A stretch of 12,277 nucleotides of DNA from Clostridiales bacterium (GCA_004556455.1 SFGY01000032.1:1-12277); one strand, 5' to 3'. Positions 1-7,746 are shown, counted from the stretch's first letter. Translations and numbers: made by a program. Notes: generated by a model not told the origin, from the sequence alone.

Positions 1-343
1 GCATAACCATGCCAAGTTCGAGGTAATACCGGACAATCTCGGTTTCCCGCAGACGCTCAAATGCCTGCTCAGAGGCCGGATACTCCGCGCCCGAACCACT
101 AACGGAAACTGCGGCAGCTTCCTTGTCAGATGGAGGAATCATATCTGGCTTACCATCCGGAACCGCACTGCTTTCGGAACTGTCTCGGTTCATATCACCC
201 GTCTCCGTCTTGGATATTTCCGGCAGCTTCCCGCCGCTTCCGGCTGTTGGAAGCGGCTGTGCGGCATTATTTGCATCTTTGCAGGCAGTCAGGCTAAAAA
301 TCAGGAGAAGCGCCAGCAGGATGCCTATCCAGCATTGTTTCAT
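1..343 (-). CDS. Lipoprotein, N-terminal part (cut by window edge)
   Basis: About 114 codons are visible from an ATG at 343, and the gene runs off the left edge without a stop. The N-terminus has a basic start, a leucine-rich core and a lipobox (LTAC, lipidated Cys about residue 21), so the mature protein should be anchored to the outer face of the membrane. The next ~70 residues are a Ser/Pro/Gly/Asp-rich low-complexity linker, like those in the neighbouring lipoproteins. A more ordered stretch begins near residue 95 (AFERLRETEIVRYYLELG). Only 4 nt separate the ATG from the stop of the upstream DUF6935-like gene, and the GGGGGTGAG ribosome-binding stretch overlaps that gene's end, so the two are probably translationally coupled. 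The folded domain is not visible, so function is unknown. Confidence 0.85.
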   Translation of the reverse strand, partial: MKQCWIGILLALLLIFSLTACKDANNAAQPLPTAGSGGKLPEISKTETGDMNRDSSESSAVPDGKPDMIPPSDKEAAAVSVSGSGAEYPASEQAFERLRETEIVRYYLELGMVM

Positions 344-347
344 ATTC

Positions 348-836
348 TCACCCCCAAGGATCGCATTCCGCGAGGGACCGTATCCCGCTGAGGATGCTGG
401 AATACTCCCAGAGATACCACAGGCTGCCCTTTTGCCGGAGCTTGACCGGCCTGGGAGAATCCGCCCCCGCTGTTTTCAGGAATACCCGGATATACCCGGC
501 TTCTATGTCCTGGGGACGTAGATCCGGAAGCACATTCAGTACATAGGGCTGTGCCGGGGTATAGTTGTTTTTAGGTGCCGCTCCCTCAAAGTAGGCCAGG
601 GGCAGATAAGGCTTATCCCGCAGGCGGTCCCGGAGAAACTGGCTGTCGTAGGGAGTCATGGGTCTGGGACCCCGCAGCATATTCATTGCCTCCACCCCGG
701 CATCCCTGTCCTTTATGTATAGCTGTAATGCACACAGGAACATGGCGCAGGTGTTTTCCGGCTTGGAAAGATCCATCTGCGGACACGTTTGGAATTCCTG
801 CAAAGTAGCGGGGATCATGTTTAATGTGACTGGCAT
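348..836 (-). CDS. DUF6935-like cytosolic protein
   Basis: This 162-residue protein has no signal peptide or membrane segment and should be cytosolic. From memory of the family it resembles DUF6935 proteins of Clostridia: an N-terminal helix with an ENTCAMFLCAL core (27-37), then GPRPMTPYDSQFLRDRL (56-72), AYFEGAAPKNNYTP (81-94), and a C-terminal GADSPRPVKLR (124-134) with WYLWEY (140-145) and a closing DPWG. The biochemical role of that family is unknown to me. The ATG at 836 is preceded by AGGAG at a spacing of 9, supporting this start. It sits 18 nt after one lipoprotein gene and 4 nt before the next, so it is the only soluble product in the left-hand lipoprotein run. Family assignment is by recalled motif and is moderately sure. 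Confidence 0.82.
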   Translation of the reverse strand: MPVTLNMIPATLQEFQTCPQMDLSKPENTCAMFLCALQLYIKDRDAGVEAMNMLRGPRPMTPYDSQFLRDRLRDKPYLPLAYFEGAAPKNNYTPAQPYVLNVLPDLRPQDIEAGYIRVFLKTAGADSPRPVKLRQKGSLWYLWEYSSILSGIRSLAECDPWG

Positions 837-854
837 TTTTCTGTCTCCTTTCTT

Positions 855-1841
855 TCAAAAACGGCTAAAAATCTGCGTACTGGTGGTGTGGACTCCGTCT
901 GTATCTTTGAGACGCACTTGAAGCAGCAGGGTATCCGCATCCAATACTGTGACGTAAAATTCTTCTTCTGCGTAATTCTGGTATATCGTCTCAACGCTGA
1001 ACAGCTGGAGACGCCATGCCTCGTTCCCGCATCCCTCATAAATTGGGGTCTCCTGATATTCCACCGTCATGGCCTGTGCCTCCCTGAGATAACCGGGATG
1101 CCACTCGTCATAATAGTCCACACCGTCCGGCTCAGTCTCGTCCCAAGAACTGTGAAAAGTCAATCTGCGGTTAATCTCCATTTCGCTGGCCGTGAAATTC
1201 CAGACCTCTGGATCCCCTTCTGTGACAGTCTCGCCGGAAACCATGCGCCATTGGCCGAACAGGTCCGCCATGCAGTATTCCCCGCCCTTGGCCGGCATGG
1301 GCTGCCGCTCCAGCCAGAACTGGTCGCCGAAGAAATCCAGCATCAACTGACCATCCGCCATATGGCCTTGGGCAAAAACCGTGTCTTCGTTTGTCCCGTC
1401 AGCTTCCGTACTCAGAAAAAAGCCACCGCTGCCATCCGAATACCAGAAGCAGTCCGGGCCGATCCCGAGCAGAAGGTGGTACGCACCGATATAGTCAAAG
1501 CTCCGGGGCTTCCATTCTCGATACCGGGCACCGCCGCCCTCCAACAGGTACAGTTCTATAACCCAATCATCCTCCGGCAAAATTCCTTCCATCGTCTGGC
1601 CTTCCTTTGCCATTATGTACCGTACAGCCTGCCAGCAGGTATTCGTCCACGGATCTTCAGTATCTTCCGGTTCCGATTCCGAAGTGTTTTCGGGCAAGGC
1701 ATCCGAATATGTGCTGCTCTCTTTATTGATAGGCGGCAGCGCACTGGATGGGCTATTCTCACCCATTTTTCTCCCACACGATGCCAGTACCAGCGGCAAC
1801 AGCAGACAAAGCAACGCTGCCGCAAATCTACTGCTTCTCAT
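855..1841 (-). CDS. Lipoprotein with two lipocalin-like halves
   Basis: The start is ATG 1841 (328 residues) because GGAGG lies 6 nt upstream; a longer reading from 1868 has no such site. A signal peptide ends in a LASC lipobox with Cys22, followed by an acidic Ser/Pro/Glu linker to about residue 62. The body appears to have two beta-rich, Trp/Tyr-rich halves. The first begins at NTCWQAVRYIM and carries the polar-turn beta pattern of lipocalin-like lipoproteins. The second begins at LFGQWRMVSGE and ends in LLLQVRLKDTDGVHTTSTQIF. The opening 'TCW' and following strand pattern recall residues 275-335 of the lipoprotein at 3545-4711, suggesting a shared domain. No catalytic motif is visible. It should be surface-exposed. 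The fold assignment is inference; the lipoprotein call is firm. Confidence 0.85.
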   Translation of the reverse strand: MRSSRFAAALLCLLLPLVLASCGRKMGENSPSSALPPINKESSTYSDALPENTSESEPEDTEDPWTNTCWQAVRYIMAKEGQTMEGILPEDDWVIELYLLEGGGARYREWKPRSFDYIGAYHLLLGIGPDCFWYSDGSGGFFLSTEADGTNEDTVFAQGHMADGQLMLDFFGDQFWLERQPMPAKGGEYCMADLFGQWRMVSGETVTEGDPEVWNFTASEMEINRRLTFHSSWDETEPDGVDYYDEWHPGYLREAQAMTVEYQETPIYEGCGNEAWRLQLFSVETIYQNYAEEEFYVTVLDADTLLLQVRLKDTDGVHTTSTQIFSRF

Positions 1842-1847
1842 ATCTAT

Positions 1848-1852
1848 CCTCC
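1848..1852 (-). promoter_or_regulatory. Ribosome binding site deciding start at 1841
   Basis: CCTCC on the plus strand is GGAGG on the coding strand, 6 nt before ATG 1841. It rules against the upstream in-frame start at 1868. Confidence 0.8.
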
Positions 1853-1870
1853 ACGTCTTTTCATCCACTC

Positions 1871-1913
1871 GTTATACATTTAAGTTGCAAATGTTTTCGT
1901 TCGTGCGTATAAC
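1871..1913 (-). promoter_or_regulatory. Nested inverted repeats in an AT-rich gap
   Basis: The 81-nt gap between two lipoprotein genes is wider than its neighbours. It holds GTTATAC at 1871-1877 matched by its reverse complement GTATAAC at 1907-1913, 29 nt apart. Inside is a hairpin: ACATTT at 1876-1881 and AAATGT at 1889-1894 with a 7-nt loop. On the coding strand a TATAAC (-10-like) element falls at 1871-1876, but no good -35 box sits at the right distance. It could be an internal promoter with an operator, an mRNA hairpin, or chance in AT-rich sequence. Confidence 0.25.
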
Positions 1914-1922
1914 ATCGGGCGG

Positions 1923-3521
1923 TTACATCTCAAGGAAGAACAGCCGTCCGAAAACATCATCTATGACATCCTCCATATCTGCGTAGACCTCGTGCCACAC
2001 GTCAAAGGCATAGAGATAGGTATAGCCATCCGCCTCCGTCATAAAGATTTTCCAGTGAAATGTGTGATCATTTTCACTTGTCGTATACGTCAAAATATAG
2101 ACGGGGTGTCCCAATGCCTCACTGTAGCCGCTGTTCTTTTCGACAGAGAGATCTTCTGCCTCATACATCGTCAGATGCTCGATACTTTTTACTGCGTATT
2201 CTTCCATGGACACTCCATTCCTGCGGCCGCCTGGATAAGCGCAGTTTATGATCAATATGGAACCGTCCTGTGTCATATCCTCATAGTAATAGCCCCCATC
2301 AGGATAGTTTTCCGTTTGAAGGACAGTCATGTGGGTAAATGCGGGTCCTCCTGTGGTAAGCACATGAGGGTTGACGTTTGCTCCCTGTTCCATACCTCCA
2401 TTGTCTCCGCCCTGGTCTTCGCCCTCAAATACAATGGCCCATCCTCCACATCCATCAATAAAAGGATCCCCGTGAACATGGGTCAATCTGAGTGAGGATG
2501 TGCCTGGCCCGTCCCCCCGCTCACAGATCCAAACGCCGCATATCTCATCATGGAGTTCTCCCGGACCATATTGTCCCCACAGATCGTTATCCTCAATGCC
2601 CTCTACAAGGCACAGCTCGAAAACCACGCACTCCGGCCCGAACTGGACCATCGCCTCATCCGGCCTGCTCCAGGTGCCTTCGTACAGAGCAATCGGTTCG
2701 CTGTTACCGCGGCCATAGCTGTAGGTAAGATTTCCCCCGCGCCCGATATTCAGGTTCAGGGAGATACCGCCTCCTAATTCCGCCGGAATCACGGCGGACC
2801 ATATACCAATAAGGTCAGGATTATGATACATGGTAAAATCAAAAATTTCAGACGGGCCTGACAGCGAACCATCGTAGAGCCACAGAGAGGGCTGGTAACT
2901 CAGGCTTCTCCCTGTACTGTCCACAATCTCCACATCCAGGCTGGGCATAATATCGCTGAGGTTGCCCAAAAGGAGGATAGGATCCCCGCAGTCGCTGCGG
3001 TAGAGTACCTGGTCGCTTTCGCCAAGAAAATCGTTGTCCTCGTTGATGTCCCATGTATTGACCGCTGTGGAAGCTTTTGGGTCTGTAGGAACGATACAGT
3101 AGACCTCATATCCACCCTCCGGGTGGGCAATCCACCGTTCAGGCGGTATCTCCTTGATGAATGGATACGCATCCAGATATTGCTCCGCCTCCTCTGATGC
3201 CAGAAAGGCCGCAATATCTTCCCCAGGCTCCAGGGCGGCGCCCAAAAAAGCTACGGAACAGATACAGCCGTCCGCCTGCGCCCCTTCACGCAGGTCATCC
3301 AATACTTTCCCTCCTTCGACAGAAAGCCAGGCGGCTGCCCCTTCACTGGCGGCGGAACCGGATGCTCCGCCATCCTCTGTGGGGGTATTGATAGCTCCTT
3401 TACCGGGTATTTTCTTGTCCTGATCCAGGGGGCCGTTCCCTGGCGGAACCTGCTCCCTGCCGCAGGCGGTAAGGGACAGAATCAAAACGAATAAAAGTGC
3501 AAATATGCGTCTATATTTCAT
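1923..3521 (-). CDS. Large lipoprotein, paralogue of the upstream lipoprotein
   Basis: This 532-residue protein has a signal peptide with LTAC lipobox (Cys20) and a Gly/Ala/Ser linker to about residue 62. Residues ~65-230 match residues ~72-243 of the upstream gene product (3545-4711). Shared landmarks include PFIKEIPP (120-127), YCIVP (141-145 in both proteins), ESDQVLYR (168-175), PILLLGN near 181-187 and FDFTMY. Residues ~238-310 look like a GxW-initiated lipocalin-like beta domain, and a further Trp/Gly-rich segment spans ~327-375. Unlike its paralogue it carries an extra C-terminal domain (~393-532) whose ending, with TYLYAFDVWHEVYADMEDVI, resembles PsbP/DUF1795-like lipoprotein tails. 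The ATG at 3521 follows AAAGGA, 23 nt after the previous stop. It should be anchored outside the membrane. Function is unknown, probably ligand or partner binding. Confidence 0.87.
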   Translation of the reverse strand: MKYRRIFALLFVLILSLTACGREQVPPGNGPLDQDKKIPGKGAINTPTEDGGASGSAASEGAAAWLSVEGGKVLDDLREGAQADGCICSVAFLGAALEPGEDIAAFLASEEAEQYLDAYPFIKEIPPERWIAHPEGGYEVYCIVPTDPKASTAVNTWDINEDNDFLGESDQVLYRSDCGDPILLLGNLSDIMPSLDVEIVDSTGRSLSYQPSLWLYDGSLSGPSEIFDFTMYHNPDLIGIWSAVIPAELGGGISLNLNIGRGGNLTYSYGRGNSEPIALYEGTWSRPDEAMVQFGPECVVFELCLVEGIEDNDLWGQYGPGELHDEICGVWICERGDGPGTSSLRLTHVHGDPFIDGCGGWAIVFEGEDQGGDNGGMEQGANVNPHVLTTGGPAFTHMTVLQTENYPDGGYYYEDMTQDGSILIINCAYPGGRRNGVSMEEYAVKSIEHLTMYEAEDLSVEKNSGYSEALGHPVYILTYTTSENDHTFHWKIFMTEADGYTYLYAFDVWHEVYADMEDVIDDVFGRLFFLEM

Positions 3522-3544
3522 GCCATTGTTCCTTTCCGGTTTAT

Positions 3545-4711
3545 TTATCCATAGGAGCGTATCAGCTCCATGGAACTCATGTCATTATCAAAGAAAGGCG
3601 GACGCATTCCGTTGTCCCTGTCCTGCTGGATATGCAGGTAGTCCCCGGACGGGTCGATCAGGACAGGAAAGACGCCGCTGGCATCGCTGGGAAGATTTCC
3701 TGCTCCCGTGGAGACAATTAGCTGTAGACAGTCATCCACCATCCGCCAGACGCCGGAATAGAGCAGTTGATATTCCTGCCCATCCTCGGACTGGCAATAC
3801 AGTTCGGCAATGCCCGCATAGTCCAGATCACCGTCTCCGCCAAGCAGGTTCAGAGACCATCCATCGCACACCCAGCAGGTATCTGCCAGTCCTTCCTCCG
3901 TGGGCGGCACCCACCAGTCATCCCCTGTCGGTTCCCAGCCGTCCGGATCGCCCCAATAATCCAGACCCGTGACATCGCCAAAGAGGGTGAAGTCCATGAC
4001 CAGGGGGGCATAGTCCTCGCCTGTGGGAACGATCATATCACCTCCAACCTCCACGTCCCATACCGGATACCATGTCACCAGACCTCCTGCGCCACCGCTG
4101 TCGCTGGCAATGATCTCTATATCCGGCTCATCCCGAAATTCCTCATAACCTACAAATACCAGCACCGGCTGGGCATACTCTTCCCGGTAGAGGACTTCAT
4201 CCGATTCGGGCCAGACTCCGTTGCCCGTGGATTTCCATGTGACATGATTCACTGACAGGGTGGTCCTGTCGTCCCTCGGCACGATGCAGTAAAGGTCCCC
4301 ATAGCCGGGACCCAGAATACGCACGGGCGGGATTGTCCGGATAAAAGGCATCTCCTCCATCAATCCGGGCGAGTTGTCCCACAGCCATTCTGTCAGAGAA
4401 GTGGTGTCATCCGCCCCCCTACAGCCAAGGTATGCTGCGGCTATGGCTGCCTGCGGTGCGTATTCCGCCATAAATTCCCGCAGCCAGGCCAGTGCCTCTT
4501 GCTCCGTTCCCTCGTCTGGTGCAGCAGACATATCCTTATCCGGCTGTCTGCCGTCAGCCAGCACTCCTTTGCCGGTACTTCCATCGGCTGGTATGGACGC
4601 TGCATCGCCGCTGCCGGTGCCGTCCTGCGGCTTACTGCCGCAGGCGGCGAGGCCAAACAGGAGCAGAAACGCCAGAAGGGCGGACGCGGTCCGCATTATC
4701 ATTCTCCCCAT
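3545..4711 (-). CDS. Lipoprotein, shorter paralogue of the downstream lipoprotein
   Basis: This 388-residue product has a signal peptide with LAAC lipobox (Cys24) and a Gly/Ser/Asp linker to about residue 68. The domain at ~72-243 is shared with the 532-residue neighbour: AAYLG (92-96), PFIRTIPP (122-129), YCIVP (141-145), ESDEVLYR (169-176), FTLF (241-244). A Trp/Asp-rich bridge (250-272) leads to a lipocalin-like domain starting at ADTCWVCDGW (276-285). The C-terminus ends soon after, without the PsbP-like extension of the paralogue. The start ATG 4711 has AAGGAGG at 4721-4727 with 9-nt spacing; that site overlaps the TAA of the TPM gene (4726-4728), so translation is probably coupled to it. 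This is the physical link between the membrane module and the lipoprotein run. Function is unknown. Confidence 0.87.
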   Translation of the reverse strand: MGRMIMRTASALLAFLLLFGLAACGSKPQDGTGSGDAASIPADGSTGKGVLADGRQPDKDMSAAPDEGTEQEALAWLREFMAEYAPQAAIAAAYLGCRGADDTTSLTEWLWDNSPGLMEEMPFIRTIPPVRILGPGYGDLYCIVPRDDRTTLSVNHVTWKSTGNGVWPESDEVLYREEYAQPVLVFVGYEEFRDEPDIEIIASDSGGAGGLVTWYPVWDVEVGGDMIVPTGEDYAPLVMDFTLFGDVTGLDYWGDPDGWEPTGDDWWVPPTEEGLADTCWVCDGWSLNLLGGDGDLDYAGIAELYCQSEDGQEYQLLYSGVWRMVDDCLQLIVSTGAGNLPSDASGVFPVLIDPSGDYLHIQQDRDNGMRPPFFDNDMSSMELIRSYG

Positions 4712-4720
4712 GAATTTGTT

Positions 4721-4727
4721 CCTCCTT
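4721..4727 (-). promoter_or_regulatory. Ribosome binding site overlapping upstream stop codon
   Basis: AAGGAGG on the coding strand shares bases with the TAA at 4726-4728 of the TPM-domain gene and lies 9 nt before ATG 4711. This layout suggests coupled translation of the membrane protein and the first lipoprotein of the left block. Confidence 0.75.
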
Positions 4728-6054
4728 AGAATTTCCCGCTACGGCCCGAACCGCCGCCACCGCTGCAGCTACTACTGCTGCTACTGCTGCTCGAACTCTT
4801 CTGTTCGATCTTGGTACGGGTTTGGGTGGTGTGCGTGTAGCGGTCATAACTGTCTGCCAGGCGCAGCCCGCCAGGAACAATGTATTCGTTGGCCTGCGCG
4901 TTCTGCCGGACATTGTTCATCTTCCGTTTCAGTACCATGCAGACCGCCAGCGCCGCCAGACAGGACAAAAACGTCATCAATCCAATTCCCCACAAGGGGT
5001 TGGCCCGCACCGGATGCCCGGCATCCGCTTTGGCAAGATACTCATCGCAGGAGTCCAGGTAATGGGAAATGCCGCCATACCAGTCATCATTGCCAAAGTC
5101 GCCTAAAAAGCTCTCTTCCAGCTGTTCCTGTCCGTATTCGTTAAAGGCGTATCCGGCGCTTTTACCGTAGACAAACATGGCGTAATCACGTTCCGCCATG
5201 CTCAGAAGGATCATGATGCCATCCCGCCCATCGCCCATTCCGAAGCTGTTTTGTTCGGAGTGATAGATCTGTGTGGTCACATCATAGACATCCCCGGAGC
5301 CAAAATCCTCATAGTCGTCCACAAGAACCACATAGACGCCGCAGCCGTGCCGCCGGGAAATGTCCCCGGCCCGCTGCTCCAGTTCCTCCCACTGGTCAAA
5401 GGGGAGCAGGTCGCTGATGTCAAAGATATAGTACATCGAGGTGCTGTCCGGTTCCTCCGCCTCCTGACCGGACGGCCCTCCAGTCATTTCATAGCCGCTG
5501 TCTCCCGGTGCGAAAAAGTCCGCCACGAATTCTTCCATAGCGTCCACTGCCTGGGAAAGCGCCACGGCGCTCATATCCATATCGCCGGACCATGCCCCAG
5601 GCTCCATGCCGGATTCCACTGACAAATAAGGCTCCACTGCTTTGGTAAGATCGTAAAGCCAATCCCCATAAAGCAGATTTTCATCCGTACCGCCCAGATA
5701 GACACACCAGTTATCTGCGGCCATTGTATAGGCGTCTCCGCAGGGCGTAAGCAGCAGGGTCAGCGTAATACCGGAGTGGTATTTTCCATAGCCATATTCA
5801 TACTCTTCGTAAATACCTTCCGCTGCGTCAAGCACGGTATCATAATCACTTTCCGTCAGAATATCTACCCGCAGGTCAACACCATACCGCTCTGTGAGCG
5901 CGGGAAGCGTGACCTCTCCTGCATACCGCAGCGGTTCCGACCCTAACTGCCCTGTCTCATCGTAGATCACGCCGTAATCTTCCGCTGCCGCAGCCGGGAT
6001 ACAGAGGGTCAGCGCCAGTAGCACCGACAGCACAAAACTCGCAAATTTCTTCAT
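4726..6054 (-). CDS. Double TPM-domain membrane protein (YdjH-like)
   Basis: This 442-residue protein starts with a cleavable-looking signal peptide (ending AAAA, about residue 24). Two tandem TPM (TLP18.3/Psb32/MOLO-1) domains follow. The first covers ~27-180, opening VIYDETGQLGSEPL with the RYGVDLRVDIL strand. The second covers ~208-342, with FDISDLLPFDQWEELEQ, CGVYVVLVD and GDGRDGIMILLSMAERDYAMFVYG. One membrane helix lies at ~353-375, then a cytosolic tail with ten serines (420-429) and a glycine-rich end (GGGGSGRSGKF), a tail style common in TPM proteins. In plants TPM proteins act in photosystem II repair; in B. subtilis YdjH is a membrane partner of YdjG and the PspA/YdjI stress system. 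Two TPM domains are more than the usual single copy. The start has AAGGGGG upstream, 16 nt after the YdjG-like gene. Confidence 0.9.
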   Translation of the reverse strand: MKKFASFVLSVLLALTLCIPAAAAEDYGVIYDETGQLGSEPLRYAGEVTLPALTERYGVDLRVDILTESDYDTVLDAAEGIYEEYEYGYGKYHSGITLTLLLTPCGDAYTMAADNWCVYLGGTDENLLYGDWLYDLTKAVEPYLSVESGMEPGAWSGDMDMSAVALSQAVDAMEEFVADFFAPGDSGYEMTGGPSGQEAEEPDSTSMYYIFDISDLLPFDQWEELEQRAGDISRRHGCGVYVVLVDDYEDFGSGDVYDVTTQIYHSEQNSFGMGDGRDGIMILLSMAERDYAMFVYGKSAGYAFNEYGQEQLEESFLGDFGNDDWYGGISHYLDSCDEYLAKADAGHPVRANPLWGIGLMTFLSCLAALAVCMVLKRKMNNVRQNAQANEYIVPGGLRLADSYDRYTHTTQTRTKIEQKSSSSSSSSSSCSGGGGSGRSGKF

Positions 6055-6070
6055 ATCCGATCCCCCTTAT

Positions 6071-7183
6071 CTACAAAAGCGTGAACAAGACTGAGCTCAG
6101 CACCGACAGCGGCACAGCGATGGCGGCGAACAGCGCCCAGAATCTGCCGCGGCTCACGGGCAGCTCACCCACCAGCCTGCCAGTCTGGCCGTTCATGGCA
6201 AACAGAAAATCTTTTCCGTTCCACTTGGTATTAAGCATCCAGACCGGCATGAGCGCATAGTGGACTTTGCCGCGCTTGAGGGAAGTACTGCCCCCCTTGG
6301 ACGTGCAGGTATTGTAGCCCTTCACGGTATCCCGCAGTGCAGCGGCCAGCGTGTTCTCGCAGCGTTTGTCAGCCCGCTCCCGGCTCTGTTCTACCGTCAC
6401 ATCAAACTTGTCAGCGAGAAAACCGGGCAGATATGCCGTGGAAAAGGGTTTCAGTTCTGTATAGTCATAGGGTTCAATGGAATCCATGTAGTCGTCCGGC
6501 ATCTTGCTGGACGCATCCACCGGGACCTTTTCAAACGCGACGGAACCGGAACGGAAAACGTCATAATGTTCTGTCTCGGTGACCTCATAATCGCCGGAGC
6601 GGTAGGTACGGGAACGTGTGGCTGCATACCGGGCATCGCCCTCCGCCTCGCCGTCAAACATCCAGAAAGGGACGTAAACCCCCTTGATCTCCTGGATGTG
6701 GTTCCCGGCGGTAAAGGATTTTGGCAGAAAAACCTTGCCCTTATAGTGCTTTTTAAGGGCCGCGACCGCATCCTCCTTGCTCAGCTTGAATGGAAGCACA
6801 AAATCGGGCCGCAGTGTACCGCCGAACTGCCCTGGCACTACGGTGGGGTTCCCGCAATAAGGACAGGATGTGGCGGCGGTACTTTCATCACAGATCAGCT
6901 CCGCTCCGCAGGAAGGGCAGTTATAGGCTTTCATCTCTGCGGCATCCGCGCCCCAGTCACCGCTCAGGCCGGAGGTGTCCCAGCCGTCATCTTCCGCGCC
7001 TTTGGTCTGAGCGTCCTCGTGGGCTTTCACGGCCTGTTCTTCTTTCTGCTGGTACAGCGCCTCTATCTCGGAGACCTCGTAGGCGCTCCCGCAGTAATCG
7101 CACTCCAGTTTCCCGGAGTCCCCGGCAAAGTGCAGCGGGCCTGTGCAGGCCGGACACTGGTAATTTGTTACTTGTGAAGGCAT
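6071..7183 (-). CDS. Double TFIIB-type zinc-ribbon membrane protein (YdjG-like)
   Basis: This 370-residue protein has two C4 zinc ribbons at its N-terminus: C10/C13 with C28/C31, and C89/C92 with C107/C110. A charged linker (~40-82) separates them. The body carries family landmarks KGVYVPFWMFDG (~170-181), a Tyr/Thr-rich beta region, and YALMPVWMLNTKW (~316-328). A C-terminal hydrophobic segment (~346-368) should be a tail anchor with the ribbons in the cytosol. Architecture and length match B. subtilis YdjG, which together with YdjH and the SPFH protein YdjI recruits PspA to the membrane. Here a YdjH-like TPM gene follows 16 nt downstream in the same order. A strong AGGAGGAGAG lies before ATG 7183. 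No enzyme motif is visible; the role is probably membrane scaffolding. Confidence 0.9.
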   Translation of the reverse strand: MPSQVTNYQCPACTGPLHFAGDSGKLECDYCGSAYEVSEIEALYQQKEEQAVKAHEDAQTKGAEDDGWDTSGLSGDWGADAAEMKAYNCPSCGAELICDESTAATSCPYCGNPTVVPGQFGGTLRPDFVLPFKLSKEDAVAALKKHYKGKVFLPKSFTAGNHIQEIKGVYVPFWMFDGEAEGDARYAATRSRTYRSGDYEVTETEHYDVFRSGSVAFEKVPVDASSKMPDDYMDSIEPYDYTELKPFSTAYLPGFLADKFDVTVEQSRERADKRCENTLAAALRDTVKGYNTCTSKGGSTSLKRGKVHYALMPVWMLNTKWNGKDFLFAMNGQTGRLVGELPVSRGRFWALFAAIAVPLSVLSSVLFTLL

Positions 7184-7215
7184 CTTTTATCTCTCCTCCT
7201 ACTGGTTTATCTTCT

Positions 7216-7746
7216 TCAGATCAGCTTGGATCCGCAGTATTGGCAGGACGAAGCCCATCCGGGCCGTATGACGTTCTCTCCGCCGCAATGGGGGCAGGTA
7301 ACCGTTTCGTACTGCTCTTTCTGGGCAACTTTGTTAAAGGCTGTCAGCATGATACGCTTGTTAGGCGTATCAAGACTGATGTTTTCTAAGTATCCTTTTT
7401 GGATCATATGGCGTACCTTACGTTCCACGTTCTTTCCGCCAATGGCTCTGGAAAGCTGGTCAAAGGAAATCTCTGGCTCAGGGCTGGCGAAGAAGCATTC
7501 CGCAAGCCGATGGGCAAGCCGGCTGGCGCTCTGGCGGCGGACCGGGCCAAGCGTACCCTTCCAGATACATAGGACACCCATTGAAAGCATGAACAGCTCC
7601 GCAAGCACACTGCCTAGGTCAAACTCCAGATCCACCTCGAAAACCGATGCCGCAATAATCACGCCCAAAAGTGCGAATGCCGCCATACGGATAAGTTCCC
7701 CCGTCCTGTAGCCCAGCCGAACTTTTTCAGTCAGGTAAAGCTCCAT
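7216..7746 (-). CDS. Two-TM protein with winged-helix-like segment and C-terminal zinc ribbon
   Basis: The chosen start is ATG 7746 (176 residues) because AGGAGG sits 6 nt upstream; the reading from TTG 7761 would place that site inside the gene. Two hydrophobic helices (~20-37 and ~44-63) make a membrane hairpin. Residues ~92-135 (FDQLSRAIGG, VERKVRHMIQKGYLENISLD) look like a small winged-helix of the kind found in several clostridial membrane-associated proteins. A C4 zinc ribbon closes the protein (C151/C154, C168/C171). The hairpin would place both soluble domains in the cytosol. It lies 24 nt after the DHH gene and 32 nt before the YdjG-like gene, so it is probably an extra part of the same module. 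I do not recognise a named family. Confidence 0.87.
   Translation of the reverse strand: MELYLTEKVRLGYRTGELIRMAAFALLGVIIAASVFEVDLEFDLGSVLAELFMLSMGVLCIWKGTLGPVRRQSASRLAHRLAECFFASPEPEISFDQLSRAIGGKNVERKVRHMIQKGYLENISLDTPNKRIMLTAFNKVAQKEQYETVTCPHCGGENVIRPGWASSCQYCGSKLI

Noticed and set aside
888..1883. Long plus-strand open frame opposite the lipoprotein at 855-1841
   Set aside because: Its product has no recognisable domain, it lies wholly opposite a well-supported lipoprotein gene with lipobox and ribosome binding site, and GC-rich codon use makes such antisense frames common.
4374..5144. Plus-strand open frame spanning the lipoprotein/TPM junction
   Set aside because: It crosses two genes supported on the minus strand, and its product is Ser/Arg/Pro-rich shadow sequence.
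6260..7177. Long plus-strand open frame opposite the YdjG-like gene
   Set aside because: The opposite strand has two intact zinc ribbons and family motifs; the plus reading has none and no good start signal.
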